From JACCXM01 sp046328335 (GTDB lineage: Bacteria > Chloroflexota > Chloroflexia > Thermomicrobiales > UBA6265), in NCBI GenBank assembly GCA_046328335.1, contig JAXLWU010000017.1:47562-111561 (forward strand): a DNA stretch of 64,000 nt, given 5' to 3'. Numbering within the stretch: the stretch's first letter is position 1; every line of letters begins with the position of its first letter. The position numbers and the translations under genes are program-made. Positions 1 through 7,834 of this stretch are shown here, one piece after another. The notes beneath the pieces are model-generated. The model searched no databases. It worked only from the letters and a program-made list of their open reading frames with translations, and had not been told where the DNA came from.

Positions 1-390
1 GCCGCTTTCGCCCGAATCCGGTGTGCCTTGCGATCCGCGTTGCTGCTGTCGCGCCTCGTCCAGCCGCCGCGCGATCCCCTCGCGCTCGGTTTCGACGATC
101 TGCTCCAGTCGCTCCTGAATATCGCTCAGCATCGACTGCAGGTTGAAGCGGTCCAATTGCTCCTGACGGCGGTCGCGCAGCCGTTGCAGCAGTCCTTGCA
201 GACCCGGCACATCCTGTCCGTCCGGTTTCTGAAACCCCCAGCGGAAGAGCCGCTGCATCGCGCGGTTGACGTCGCCGTCCTGCATTAGGTCGTCGGACAT
301 CGCCTGCATCAGGTCCTCGGCCGAGAGCGGCCCGATCTGCTGGGTGCCATCCCACCGGGAGTAGCGGGTGCCGAAACGATAGATAGGCAT
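1..390 (-). CDS. VWA-domain protein, N-terminal part (runs off the window)
   Basis: About 130 N-terminal residues are visible; the gene continues past the left edge. It starts at an ATG at 390 with MPIYRFGTRYSRWDGTQ, followed by a helical region rich in Arg, Glu and Gln. A YRYSxWDGTQ-like opening is familiar from von Willebrand factor A proteins encoded next to MoxR/Mg-chelatase-type ATPases, and such an ATPase lies two genes upstream (1228-2661). The metal-binding MIDAS motif of the VWA domain would lie outside the window, so the domain itself is inferred. It is probably the last visible gene of the minus-strand cluster that begins near 4672. Confidence 0.6.
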   Translation of the reverse strand, partial: MPIYRFGTRYSRWDGTQQIGPLSAEDLMQAMSDDLMQDGDVNRAMQRLFRWGFQKPDGQDVPGLQGLLQRLRDRRQEQLDRFNLQSMLSDIQERLEQIVETEREGIARRLDEARQQQRGSQGTPDSGESG

Positions 391-449
391 GAATTCCTCC
401 ACGTTGGTCCGCGTCAACAGGTCCGCCCCAAGACGAATTCCCCGACGCG

Positions 450-1205
450 CTACCGGCGGTCGTACGCTCCCGTGCTGCGCGCCGATGGCGGCATCGCCGG
501 CAGTTCGATATCGAGCATTTCGCTGGCCACGGCCAGATCGACGATCTCGCCCCGATGCAACTGATCGTAGAGCGCATCCAGACGCGCTTCGATCTGGGGC
601 AGATTCTCCGCTTCGACCCGTCGCAGCGTATCCTCGGCGCCCGCGATGTCGCGGCCGCGCAACCGGGAGTAGCGCGACAACAAATCTTCCGTCGGCGCGA
701 GCAACTGGGCGTCGAACCAGGCCACCGTTCCCGGATCGGTGCGGTCGGTGCTCATCACTTCCGCCACCCGGTCCGCCGCGGCGCAGATGCGAAACGCCTG
801 ATCCCGCACCGGCCCCTCCGGAATCTGCCGCGCGGTGCGCCACAGACGTTTCACCCGCTCCTCGACCGATTCGAGCGCGGCCGGTCCTGCCGTTTCACGA
901 ACGTTACGTCCTGTTTGACCCGAGGCCGTTGACCCCGCGCCCGGGACCAGCGACCGCAGCGTTGCCAGGACCTGCGCCGGAGCATCGGCGCCAAAGGTCT
1001 TGACGGCCTGAAACACGAGTGCCCAGCCCCAGAAGAAGAGCGGCCAGTAGAACCAGAGGGAACGCGGGCTGGTCAGCAGGTTCAGCGTCACCAGGAACAC
1101 ACCCGTGACCAGGTAGATCATCAGGTGGTTGCGGAACGCGGCCCCTGGCCGCGCCGCGGCATCATCCCGCTCCGGCTCTGGCACAGATCCCGGTCGCTGG
1201 TTCAT
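450..1205 (-). CDS. 2TM-domain membrane protein with XpaC-like cytoplasmic region
   Basis: A 251-residue protein. Residues ~25-75 form two hydrophobic helices separated by a short SPRSLWFYW loop, typical of the 2TM domain. The remaining ~170 residues are charged and helical. Their spacing resembles XpaC-type proteins: a tyrosine-containing LLSRYSRL segment, a NLPQIEARLDAL segment, and a terminal acidic MLDIEL. The start is the ATG at 1205, six bases after a GGAGAGG ribosome site; a GTG one codon upstream is also possible. It lies between the MoxR-like ATPase gene and the VWA gene, 22 and 59 bases away, so it is probably the membrane part of that module. The XpaC resemblance is by eye only. 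Confidence 0.6.
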   Translation of the reverse strand: MNQRPGSVPEPERDDAAARPGAAFRNHLMIYLVTGVFLVTLNLLTSPRSLWFYWPLFFWGWALVFQAVKTFGADAPAQVLATLRSLVPGAGSTASGQTGRNVRETAGPAALESVEERVKRLWRTARQIPEGPVRDQAFRICAAADRVAEVMSTDRTDPGTVAWFDAQLLAPTEDLLSRYSRLRGRDIAGAEDTLRRVEAENLPQIEARLDALYDQLHRGEIVDLAVASEMLDIELPAMPPSARSTGAYDRR

Positions 1206-1227
1206 CACCGCCTCTCCGGACCGGCTA

Positions 1228-2661
1228 CTACCGGTGGTAGCGGGCCGGTCCTGAATAGGTGCGTTCGTCCTTGTTCAGCCGCCGATTCAAATGGAGTCCT
1301 TCCAGCACCAGCTCGATCGCGGCGGCAACCGCCGCCGGATTGCCGCCGACGTTGAGGCGAGACACGGCTTCCTTGACGCCGTCGAGATGACTCAGCTGGT
1401 GGACGTAGTCGAGCGACGGCATCAACTCCGACGCTTCGACGGTCAGACCGTTATCGAACGCCAGCACCAGGCGGTCGAAATCGCGGACCGAGAAGTAGCG
1501 GTTGAAAACCGCCACCACCGCGCCCTGGATGAGTTTGTCGACGATCTGGTCTTCGCGAATCTCGCCCAGACCCTCGATCTCGATTTTGCCGGTAGTGGAG
1601 GCGACGACCGCGGCCAGATCGGAGATGCGGGGCGCCGCCTGCCGCTCGCCAAGCCGAATCGCGCGGCGGGTGGCGTTGGAGACGATGTTCTCGTAGTTGG
1701 CCACGCTCATCCGCACCGACACCCCCGAGCGCTGCGACACGTCGTGCGAGCGTCGCGCCAGATGGGTCAATTCGGCGACGATCTCCTTCATGAACTCCGG
1801 TACCGTCACCTCGATGCCCGGCGTCGGGTAGACCGCCCGTTCCTGATCCATGATCTCGATCTCGAGCTCCGCCGTCTCCGGATAGTGCGTGCGAATCTGC
1901 GATCCGTAGCGGTCCTTCAACGGGGTGATGATCCGGCCGCGGTTGGTGTAGTCCTCCGGGTTGGCGGACGCGACCACCACCACATCGAGGGGAAGTTGGA
2001 TCTTGTACCCGCGAATCTGGACGTCGCGCTCTTCCATCACATTGAGCAGACCGACCTGAATCCGCTCGGCGAGGTCAGGTAGTTCGTTGAGGACAAAGAT
2101 GCCGCGGTTGGTGCGCGGGATCAGTCCATACGAGATGGTCAATTCATCCGAGAGATAGCGGCCCTCGGCGACCTTGATCGGATCGACTTCGCCGATGAGA
2201 TCGGCGATGGTCGTATCCGGCGTCGCCAGCTTTTCCCCGTAGCGCCGCTCCCGGCCGACCCAGGCGATCGGAGTGGCATCGCCCCGCTCCTCGATCAGAT
2301 CGCGGGCGAACTTCGAGACCGGCCGGAAGGGATCGTCGTTGATTTCCGATCCCGCGACAACAGGAATCGATTCGTCGAGCAGATTGACCAGGCTCCGCGC
2401 CAGGCGCGTCTTGGCCTGTCCGCGCTCTCCCAGCAGGATCATGTCCTGGCCGGAGAGAATCGCGTTTTCGATCTGCGGGATCACTGTTTGCTCGTACCCG
2501 ATGATGCCGGGAAAGAGTTGGTCCCCTCGCCGCATCCTGGCGATCAGGTTCTCGCGCAACTCCTCGCGAATGGTGCGCGGTGCGTAACCGGAACTGCGGA
2601 GCTCTCCCAGGGTCGCGGGTAGCGCGGCTCCATCAGCCCGGCCTGGGGCGACGTCGCTCAC
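1228..2661 (-). CDS. MoxR/Mg-chelatase-like AAA+ ATPase
   Basis: A 477-residue AAA+ protein of the MoxR/ChlI branch. The Walker A motif is GERGQAKTR near residue 78. The Walker B position reads FVLNELPDL, with Asn where Asp is usual; as I recall, Asn is common in this subfamily. A sensor region VVVVASANPEDYTNRGR follows, and the C-terminal half is a helical lid. MoxR ATPases act as chaperones with VWA partners, remodelling or inserting metal into client proteins. The 2TM gene and the VWA gene follow on the same strand. The GTG start at 2661 has an AGAGAGGA site about 9 bases upstream. The substrate is unknown. Confidence 0.85.
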   Translation of the reverse strand: MSDVAPGRADGAALPATLGELRSSGYAPRTIREELRENLIARMRRGDQLFPGIIGYEQTVIPQIENAILSGQDMILLGERGQAKTRLARSLVNLLDESIPVVAGSEINDDPFRPVSKFARDLIEERGDATPIAWVGRERRYGEKLATPDTTIADLIGEVDPIKVAEGRYLSDELTISYGLIPRTNRGIFVLNELPDLAERIQVGLLNVMEERDVQIRGYKIQLPLDVVVVASANPEDYTNRGRIITPLKDRYGSQIRTHYPETAELEIEIMDQERAVYPTPGIEVTVPEFMKEIVAELTHLARRSHDVSQRSGVSVRMSVANYENIVSNATRRAIRLGERQAAPRISDLAAVVASTTGKIEIEGLGEIREDQIVDKLIQGAVVAVFNRYFSVRDFDRLVLAFDNGLTVEASELMPSLDYVHQLSHLDGVKEAVSRLNVGGNPAAVAAAIELVLEGLHLNRRLNKDERTYSGPARYHR

Positions 2662-2826
2662 TGGTCGTCATCCTCTCTGGTGGTTGGTCCGTCGCGCGGC
2701 TCTGGCTTGGCCAGTGGAGTTCGCGGGAGGGATCGTGGCTCGATGCGCCATCCGGCGCGTGACCACGATGCTACTTGCCCGCGCAATCCCGGCTCAAGGC
2801 GGCCGGGCGATTCCCTCCCCGTTTGG

Positions 2827-3597
2827 CTAGGTTCCATCGGGCAGAATCGGCAGTGGCGGCAACACCTCGATGCGTCCAGCGCGCAATTGGCCCAGCGCGT
2901 ACTCTCGCGCGCGAAGTTCCTCCGCGGGGAACCACGCGCCGTTCTCGCCCTCTTGGGATATGTTGCTTCGCTCGGGGGGAGGGTCGAGCGCGATCCCCGC
3001 TTGCGTCGCGGCCATCCGCCACAGCCCGACCACCCGCGGCGCCTCCCCCTTCGCAGCGGGTGCCGCGAGGGCCGTGACGAACTCGATCGCCGCAATCTGT
3101 CCCGGCGCGAGCCGCAGCGGACTCCCCGCCAGCATGACGACGAACTCCTGGGCATTGGCCGCGTGGGCGGTCGTCAGGAGTTGATACCCATCCCGGCGGC
3201 ATGCGAGAAAGGTCGCGACCCCCGGACCCCAGAGATAGACCGGCAGGTGCGGACTCACTTCATTCGCCAGCAGCGCGGTGTGGTTCGGGTCGACGTGCGG
3301 ATCGGCGCGAAACGCGAAGGTCTCGTAACACCCCTGGACATGAATGGGCGTCGTCGCTGCCGGAAGGAAATCGAGCAGCGCGGCAAGCAAGGTCGATTTG
3401 CCCGCGCCGCTGGCTCCCGCGACCACCGCCAATGAGCATCTCCGGTACAGCGCGCACCAGAGGTACGACGCCGTCCGGAGATCGAGCGTTTCCGCGACCA
3501 GCAACTCGCGCAGGGTGCGCCGGGGTGGCGGGTTCCAGCCTGGTCCCCACCAGAAGAACGGCTCCTCCCGCCGCGCCTTCCCGCCTGACAAGGTCAT
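2827..3597 (-). CDS. small P-loop ATPase, distantly GspE/CpaF-like
   Basis: A 256-residue protein with a clear Walker A motif, GASGAGKST, near residue 60. A later TTAHAANAQEF segment resembles the STLHTN motif of type II/IV secretion ATPases. The Walker B region that should lie between them is not recognisable, and the N-terminal domain of true GspE proteins is missing. The protein may therefore be a solitary ATPase core with altered chemistry. I chose the ATG at 3597 because longer versions run into the preceding gene, which ends at 3650. It sits between the HPRT-like/nuclease gene (52 bases) and the MoxR-like gene (165 bases). Family placement is tentative. Confidence 0.55.
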   Translation of the reverse strand: MTLSGGKARREEPFFWWGPGWNPPPRRTLRELLVAETLDLRTASYLWCALYRRCSLAVVAGASGAGKSTLLAALLDFLPAATTPIHVQGCYETFAFRADPHVDPNHTALLANEVSPHLPVYLWGPGVATFLACRRDGYQLLTTAHAANAQEFVVMLAGSPLRLAPGQIAAIEFVTALAAPAAKGEAPRVVGLWRMAATQAGIALDPPPERSNISQEGENGAWFPAEELRAREYALGQLRAGRIEVLPPLPILPDGT

Positions 3598-3649
3598 TGC
3601 GCGCCCAATACGGGACGGCCCCACCAGAGCCACCTTTTCTTGAATCGGG

Positions 3650-4672
3650 TCAGTTTTCCTCGACTTCGGCAATGTACGGCAGATGCCGGTGTACATGCCA
3701 CCGCGAAAGGCCAAATCCGGCGAGGGCCACGTCTGGCGCCATGATGCCCCGGCTGATCACCGGCACGTCCAGGATGCGCGCCGCCTCCCGATCGAGCAAG
3801 GCGCAGACCGACGCATTGGCGGCGCCGTTTCGCCGCAGCCAGGCTGCAAGGAACGCCGCGCTCAGCCCGGTGCTCAGAACTTCCTGCACGATGACCACCA
3901 GTCGCCCCGCCACATTCACGTGCGGCTGCCGGATCAACCGCGCCTTGGCGCCATCGTCACTCAGCGTGAAGCGATTGACTGCCACCTGGCAACTGTCGAT
4001 CGGTGTTCCGGTCTCCCGCACCCGTTCACTGAGCGCGGCCAGAAAGCGCCGCGATCCTGGGCCCAGCCCCATCAGCAGGGGCCGCTGTTCGCGCTCTTCC
4101 CGCGACAGCGACTGCCAGATCTCGATGAGCTCCCTCGCCATCTCGCCGATGCGCTGGTAGACCTCCGCCTCTGCCACTACCGTGCGGGCAACGCGCGATT
4201 CGCGGTCCCCGTCCGGCAGCCGATAGGTCTCGCGTAAGCGCTCGAAATCGCGCAGGTAGAGCATCCGGACCCGCACATTCGGATAGTGCTCGCGCAGGTG
4301 CCGGAACTTGCGGTTCTTTCGGGTCACCAGGCGTTGCCGCATCGTGGTCAGTTCGACATACGCGTCGTGGTCCGGCAGGTAGAAGTCGGGCGTCACGAAC
4401 TCGACCGGATTCCCGTCGTCACCCCAGCGCACGGCAAACGTTGTCGGTTCATACGCCCACCGGATCCCGTAGAACGAAAGCAGTTTGGCAAACTCGACTT
4501 CCGCCTCGTGTGCGAACCGGCACTCATTTGGCTGCATCAACCATCGCAACGGCGGCAGACTTGCCTGTGCAATCAGATCGTGGCCATCGTGCTGTTTGTC
4601 TCGCGCGAACTCCTCCCCATTGCGCCATTCGCCATCGACCAGTTCCCGCGTCCCGGTGGCTGTGCCGGACAT
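3650..4672 (-). CDS. nuclease-like domain fused to a degenerate hypoxanthine phosphoribosyltransferase fold
   Basis: A 340-residue two-domain protein. Residues ~50-150 resemble a PDDEXK-type nuclease: a Glu in AHEAEVEF, Asp in TPDFYLP and Glu in YVELTT, with Thr at the usual Lys position, then a basic TRKNRKFRHLREHYP stretch. Residues ~195-340 follow HPRT order to the end (VVIVQEVLSTG, VCALLDREAARI, GFGLSRW, LPYIAEV). The catalytic PRPP loop of HPRT (EDIIDTG) reads QEVLSTG, losing the general-base Asp; the later Asp of GYALDY is Ser; the PPi loop LKGG reads GPGS. Purine salvage activity is therefore doubtful. The ATG at 4672 follows a GGGAG site closely; a GTG at 4708 is an alternative. Fusions of this type have been labelled simply as HPRT. 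Confidence 0.7.
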   Translation of the reverse strand: MSGTATGTRELVDGEWRNGEEFARDKQHDGHDLIAQASLPPLRWLMQPNECRFAHEAEVEFAKLLSFYGIRWAYEPTTFAVRWGDDGNPVEFVTPDFYLPDHDAYVELTTMRQRLVTRKNRKFRHLREHYPNVRVRMLYLRDFERLRETYRLPDGDRESRVARTVVAEAEVYQRIGEMARELIEIWQSLSREEREQRPLLMGLGPGSRRFLAALSERVRETGTPIDSCQVAVNRFTLSDDGAKARLIRQPHVNVAGRLVVIVQEVLSTGLSAAFLAAWLRRNGAANASVCALLDREAARILDVPVISRGIMAPDVALAGFGLSRWHVHRHLPYIAEVEEN

Positions 4673-4910
4673 GGGCTCCCTGCACCACGCGCCATCGCTT
4701 CGCCCCACACGAAGCGATACCGCCGTGGCCGATCAACCGTGCTCTCTTGCGGGGGATGGTCTGATTGTGGCACTCCAATGCCACGATCGCAACAGCCAGC
4801 ATGGCACCGATTAGTGGGAAAAATGGTCATGATGACGCGGAATTTTCCGCATCCCGCATCGCCCTCAGGGATCGCCGACGACTGCGTACGGACGTGATGA
4901 CGCGGCAGAA

Positions 4911-5297
4911 TCACCCGTCTTCATCCGTCTCATTCGGCTCCAGCCACATGTGCCCCGGAGTCAAGATCGAGAGATGCGTGAAGGTCGCGCCGGACGCCGC
5001 GCCATGCCAGTGACGCGTTCGCGCCGGAATCAGCGCGACATCGCCCGGGGCCAGCGCTTGCCGCTCCTCTGACGTGGCGACAAACCCCTGACCGCTCGTC
5101 GCCACCAGCACCTGATCGGTCGAGTGAGCGTGGGGGCGATTCTCGGCCCCGTCAACGAACGTGACCGCCGTCACCCGCAGCAGTTCCGCCGCGGCATCGT
5201 TGACCAATTCCTGGATCTCGACCCGGCCGGCAAAGATGGGATCCGCGGATACGCTCCCGTGCGAGCGATCGATCCGGGTTACCTTGATCCCCGCCAT
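4911..5297 (-). CDS. cupin-domain protein
   Basis: A 128-residue single-cupin protein, entirely a small beta barrel. The metal-binding motif 1 is visible as ENRPHAHSTDQVLVATSGQG, with two His and a Gln where the Glu is usual. Motif 2 is PGDVALIPARTRHWHGA. The start at 5297 (MAGIKVTRID) has an AAGGGGA ribosome site about 6 bases upstream; the longer reading frame upstream does not look coding. Such proteins act as isomerases, dioxygenases or binding proteins, and the sequence does not say which. It diverges from lpdA across a 325-base gap. Confidence 0.8.
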   Translation of the reverse strand: MAGIKVTRIDRSHGSVSADPIFAGRVEIQELVNDAAAELLRVTAVTFVDGAENRPHAHSTDQVLVATSGQGFVATSEERQALAPGDVALIPARTRHWHGAASGATFTHLSILTPGHMWLEPNETDEDG

Positions 5298-5622
5298 CGC
5301 GTTCCCCTTCGCTGTGCGCCACCGGCAACCTGTTCGTCGCGAACCTTCCATTCGTAGTATGACGATGACATGTTCAGACCTTGTGATCGCAATCTCCTCC
5401 CGGAGGAAGACGTCATCGACGATCTCGATGACGAAGATCCGACGGACCCCTCGGTACCCGGTGATCTCTGGTTTCGCGATGCCTCCGGTCATCCAGGCGG
5501 CACCCCGCGGGTTCGGATGTGTGACGAGGGCGTCGTATACTGATCGGTGGCTCCGCGCCTGAGCGGAGTCGTTTCAATGCCCAGCAAAACACGGCAAATA
5601 GCAACAAGAGGGAACCCTATTC
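5298..5622. other. divergent intergenic region, cupin / lpdA
   Basis: No convincing gene is present. The gap must hold the start signals of both flanking genes. The only site I can point to is the candidate lpdA promoter at 5512-5541. Confidence 0.5.
5512..5541 (+). promoter_or_regulatory. candidate sigma-70 promoter of lpdA
   Basis: A TATACT box at 5536-5541 matches five of six consensus bases. A weak -35, TTCGGA, lies 18 bases upstream. The lpdA start codon is about 80 bases downstream. The -10 is convincing; the -35 is not. Confidence 0.4.
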
Positions 5623-7053
5623 ATGGCAGAGGAGCAGCGGGCCCCGCGGGACGGCCAGGCCTTTGACGTCGTCCTGATCGGCGGGGGCACCGGGGGCTAC
5701 GTCGCCGCGATTCGCGCGAAGCAACTGGGACTGGATGTCGCGGTCGTCGAATTGGACAAGATCGGGGGCACCTGCCTCCACCGCGGTTGCATCCCCACCA
5801 AGGCCTTTCTCAAATCCGCCGACGTTGTCGAGGAAGTGCGCCACGCCGCGGAGTTTGGCGTCGATATCGCCGGAGACATCGCCTTCAACTACCCGGCGGC
5901 CCTGACCCGGTCACGTAAAGTCGTCAACGGCCAGTACAAGGGCCTCCAGTACCTGTTCGACAAGAAGTACCAGATTCCGGTGTTTGCCGGATTCGGCAGC
6001 ATCGCCGGGCCCGGGAAGGTCAATGTCCGCCCCAATGACGGCGGCGCGGACTACACCCTGGCCGCTCGCAACATCATCATCGATACCGGCACGCGGCCTC
6101 GCGCCATCTCGGGCGTCCCCTTCGACGGTAAACGGATCATCAACTCCGATCACGCCGTCGAACTGGAAACCTTGCCACCGAGTTTCATCATCCGCGGCGG
6201 CGGCGCGGTCGGTGTCGAATGGGCATCGATCTACGGACGCTATGGCGCGAAGGTGAGCCTTGTCGGCCGCGTGGTGCCTGCCGAAGACGCCGAGGCGGCG
6301 ACGGTCCTGACCCGGGCCTTCGGCCGCCAGGGCATCGCCGTCTACCCCTCCTCCCGCCCCACCGCCAACGACATCGAGGTCACCGATTCGGGTGTCCGCA
6401 TGCGCGTCAGCGACCCCCGTGGCAAGGAAGAGACGATCGAGGCCGACGTGCTGTTGGTCGCCATCGGTCGCCAGGGAAATGTCGAGAACATCGGGCTGGA
6501 GTCGGTCGGCGTCACGACCGAAGACGGATTGATTCCGGTCGATGCCATGATGCGGACCAATGTGCCGAATATCTACGCCATCGGTGATATCAACGGCCAG
6601 CAGATGCTCGCCCACACCGCGATGCACATGGGGGTCATCGCCGTCGAGCATATTGCCGGTCACAACCCCTATCCGCTCGACGTGCGCAATTCCCCGATGG
6701 TCACGTTCTGCCGTCCCGAGATCGCCAGCGTCGGCATCACCGAGGCGCAGGCGGTCGCGGACGGGCGCACCGTCAAGACCGGCAAGTTCCCGATGCGGCC
6801 GAACGGCAAGGCGGTGATCGAGGGTGAAACCGACGGTTTCGCCAAGATCGTGGCCGACGCCGAAACGAACGACATGCTCGGCATGACCATTGTCGGTCCC
6901 CACGCCACCGAGTTGATCGGCGGCCTCGGCATGGGCCGGCTGCTGGAGGTCACCCCGGAAGAAATCGCGATCAGCGTCTTCCCCCACCCCACCGTCTCCG
7001 AGGTCATCCACGAAGCGGCGCTCGATCTCCTCGGCCACGCCCTCCATATCTGA
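5623..7053 (+). CDS. lpdA: dihydrolipoyl dehydrogenase
   Basis: A 476-residue FAD-dependent disulfide oxidoreductase that reoxidises dihydrolipoamide with NAD+ in 2-oxoacid dehydrogenase or glycine-cleavage complexes. The FAD site is GGGTGGYVAA near residue 17. The redox-active disulfide is in GGTCLHRGCIPTK (~47-59). The NAD site is GGGAVGVEWASIYG (~190). The second FAD motif is YAIGDINGQ, and the catalytic His-Glu pair is in FPHPTVSEV near the C-terminus. Length and motifs are complete. The ATG has a GAGGGA site 9-10 bases upstream. No E1 or E2 gene is adjacent, so the parent complex lies elsewhere; the lipoate ligase genes at 52838-53942 are in the same window. Confidence 0.95.
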   Translation: MAEEQRAPRDGQAFDVVLIGGGTGGYVAAIRAKQLGLDVAVVELDKIGGTCLHRGCIPTKAFLKSADVVEEVRHAAEFGVDIAGDIAFNYPAALTRSRKVVNGQYKGLQYLFDKKYQIPVFAGFGSIAGPGKVNVRPNDGGADYTLAARNIIIDTGTRPRAISGVPFDGKRIINSDHAVELETLPPSFIIRGGGAVGVEWASIYGRYGAKVSLVGRVVPAEDAEAATVLTRAFGRQGIAVYPSSRPTANDIEVTDSGVRMRVSDPRGKEETIEADVLLVAIGRQGNVENIGLESVGVTTEDGLIPVDAMMRTNVPNIYAIGDINGQQMLAHTAMHMGVIAVEHIAGHNPYPLDVRNSPMVTFCRPEIASVGITEAQAVADGRTVKTGKFPMRPNGKAVIEGETDGFAKIVADAETNDMLGMTIVGPHATELIGGLGMGRLLEVTPEEIAISVFPHPTVSEVIHEAALDLLGHALHI

Positions 7054-7088
7054 TTTTCCCCGTCATTTCGCATGGCAACGCAGAATGA

Positions 7089-7131
7089 AAGCCCCTCTCC
7101 CTGCGCAGAGGGAGAGGGGTTGGGATGAGGG
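7089..7131. repeat. dispersed palindromic repeat, family A
   Basis: An AGCCCCTCTCCC arm and a GGGAGAGGGGTTGGG arm surround a short variable loop, followed by TGAGGG. It lies between the convergent 3' ends of lpdA and the Nudix gene. A looser conserved tail continues to about 7176. Other copies are listed at 12134, 16603, 16885, 18464, 24535, 38331, 42938, 43084, 47811 and 49155. Confidence 0.85.
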
Positions 7132-7230
7132 TTTACGCGGCGAGACCGCGATACCTTTCCATTTCAGCAAATGTGGTTGAGAGTAATGGTTCTCGTTGTA
7201 ATCAGGGACTGCGCAGCGAGCGTCCCGCGA

Positions 7231-7755
7231 CTACTCCCGCGACTCCGCGTCCCGCCGCGCCAGCCACGCCTCCAGAATCTGCCGGTCTCGCGGAAAGGCG
7301 AGTTCCGGCAGTTCTCCGAGGGAAAACCAGCCGACATCGGTGAGATCATCCCCGGCCGCCGGTTCTCCGTCGCCAGTTGCCGCGTAGACCGCCAGCACCA
7401 CGGGATCGCCTTCACAGGAGAAGAGCCCGACAAGCGGGCCGAGCGTCAGATCGAGACCGGTTTCTTCTCGGCCCTCCCGGACCGCGGCAACCTCGACGCG
7501 CTCCCCTCGCTCCACGAATCCAGCGGGAAAACTCCACTTGCCTGGCTCGCGCGTGCTGGCGCCTCGCTTGCCGAGGAGGACCAGATCATCCCTTACAACC
7601 AGCACAGCCACCGCAAGTTTCGGGTCGACATACGTCACCCGGCCGCACGCTTCGCAGACCGGCCGCGGTCGTCCTTCGATCTCCCGCGCTTCCGTCCGCG
7701 CACCACAGGCAACGCAGAACAGCACCGTGCCCGGTTCTGTCACGTCAACGGGCAC
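7231..7755 (-). CDS. Nudix hydrolase with N-terminal zinc ribbon
   Basis: A 174-residue protein. Residues ~11-40 carry a four-Cys zinc ribbon (FCVACGAR, VCEACGRV), as in NudC/YjaD-type NADH pyrophosphatases. The Nudix box begins near residue 79 as GFVERGERVEVAAV and ends REGREETGLD; it is complete, with Gly at the usual hydrophobic position after RE. It should hydrolyse a nucleoside-diphosphate-linked substrate using Mg2+, which one being unknown. It lacks the extra N-terminal domain of full-length NudC. It starts at a GTG at 7755, upstream of which no strong ribosome site is visible. Convergent with lpdA. Confidence 0.85.
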   Translation of the reverse strand: MPVDVTEPGTVLFCVACGARTEAREIEGRPRPVCEACGRVTYVDPKLAVAVLVVRDDLVLLGKRGASTREPGKWSFPAGFVERGERVEVAAVREGREETGLDLTLGPLVGLFSCEGDPVVLAVYAATGDGEPAAGDDLTDVGWFSLGELPELAFPRDRQILEAWLARRDAESRE

Positions 7756-7834
7756 GGTGCATTGCGCTCATTTCACCCTCGTGCTGGCTTATCGCTGCTT
7801 CGCGACCCTGGTGCCTCGCCGCAGTCCCCAGACG

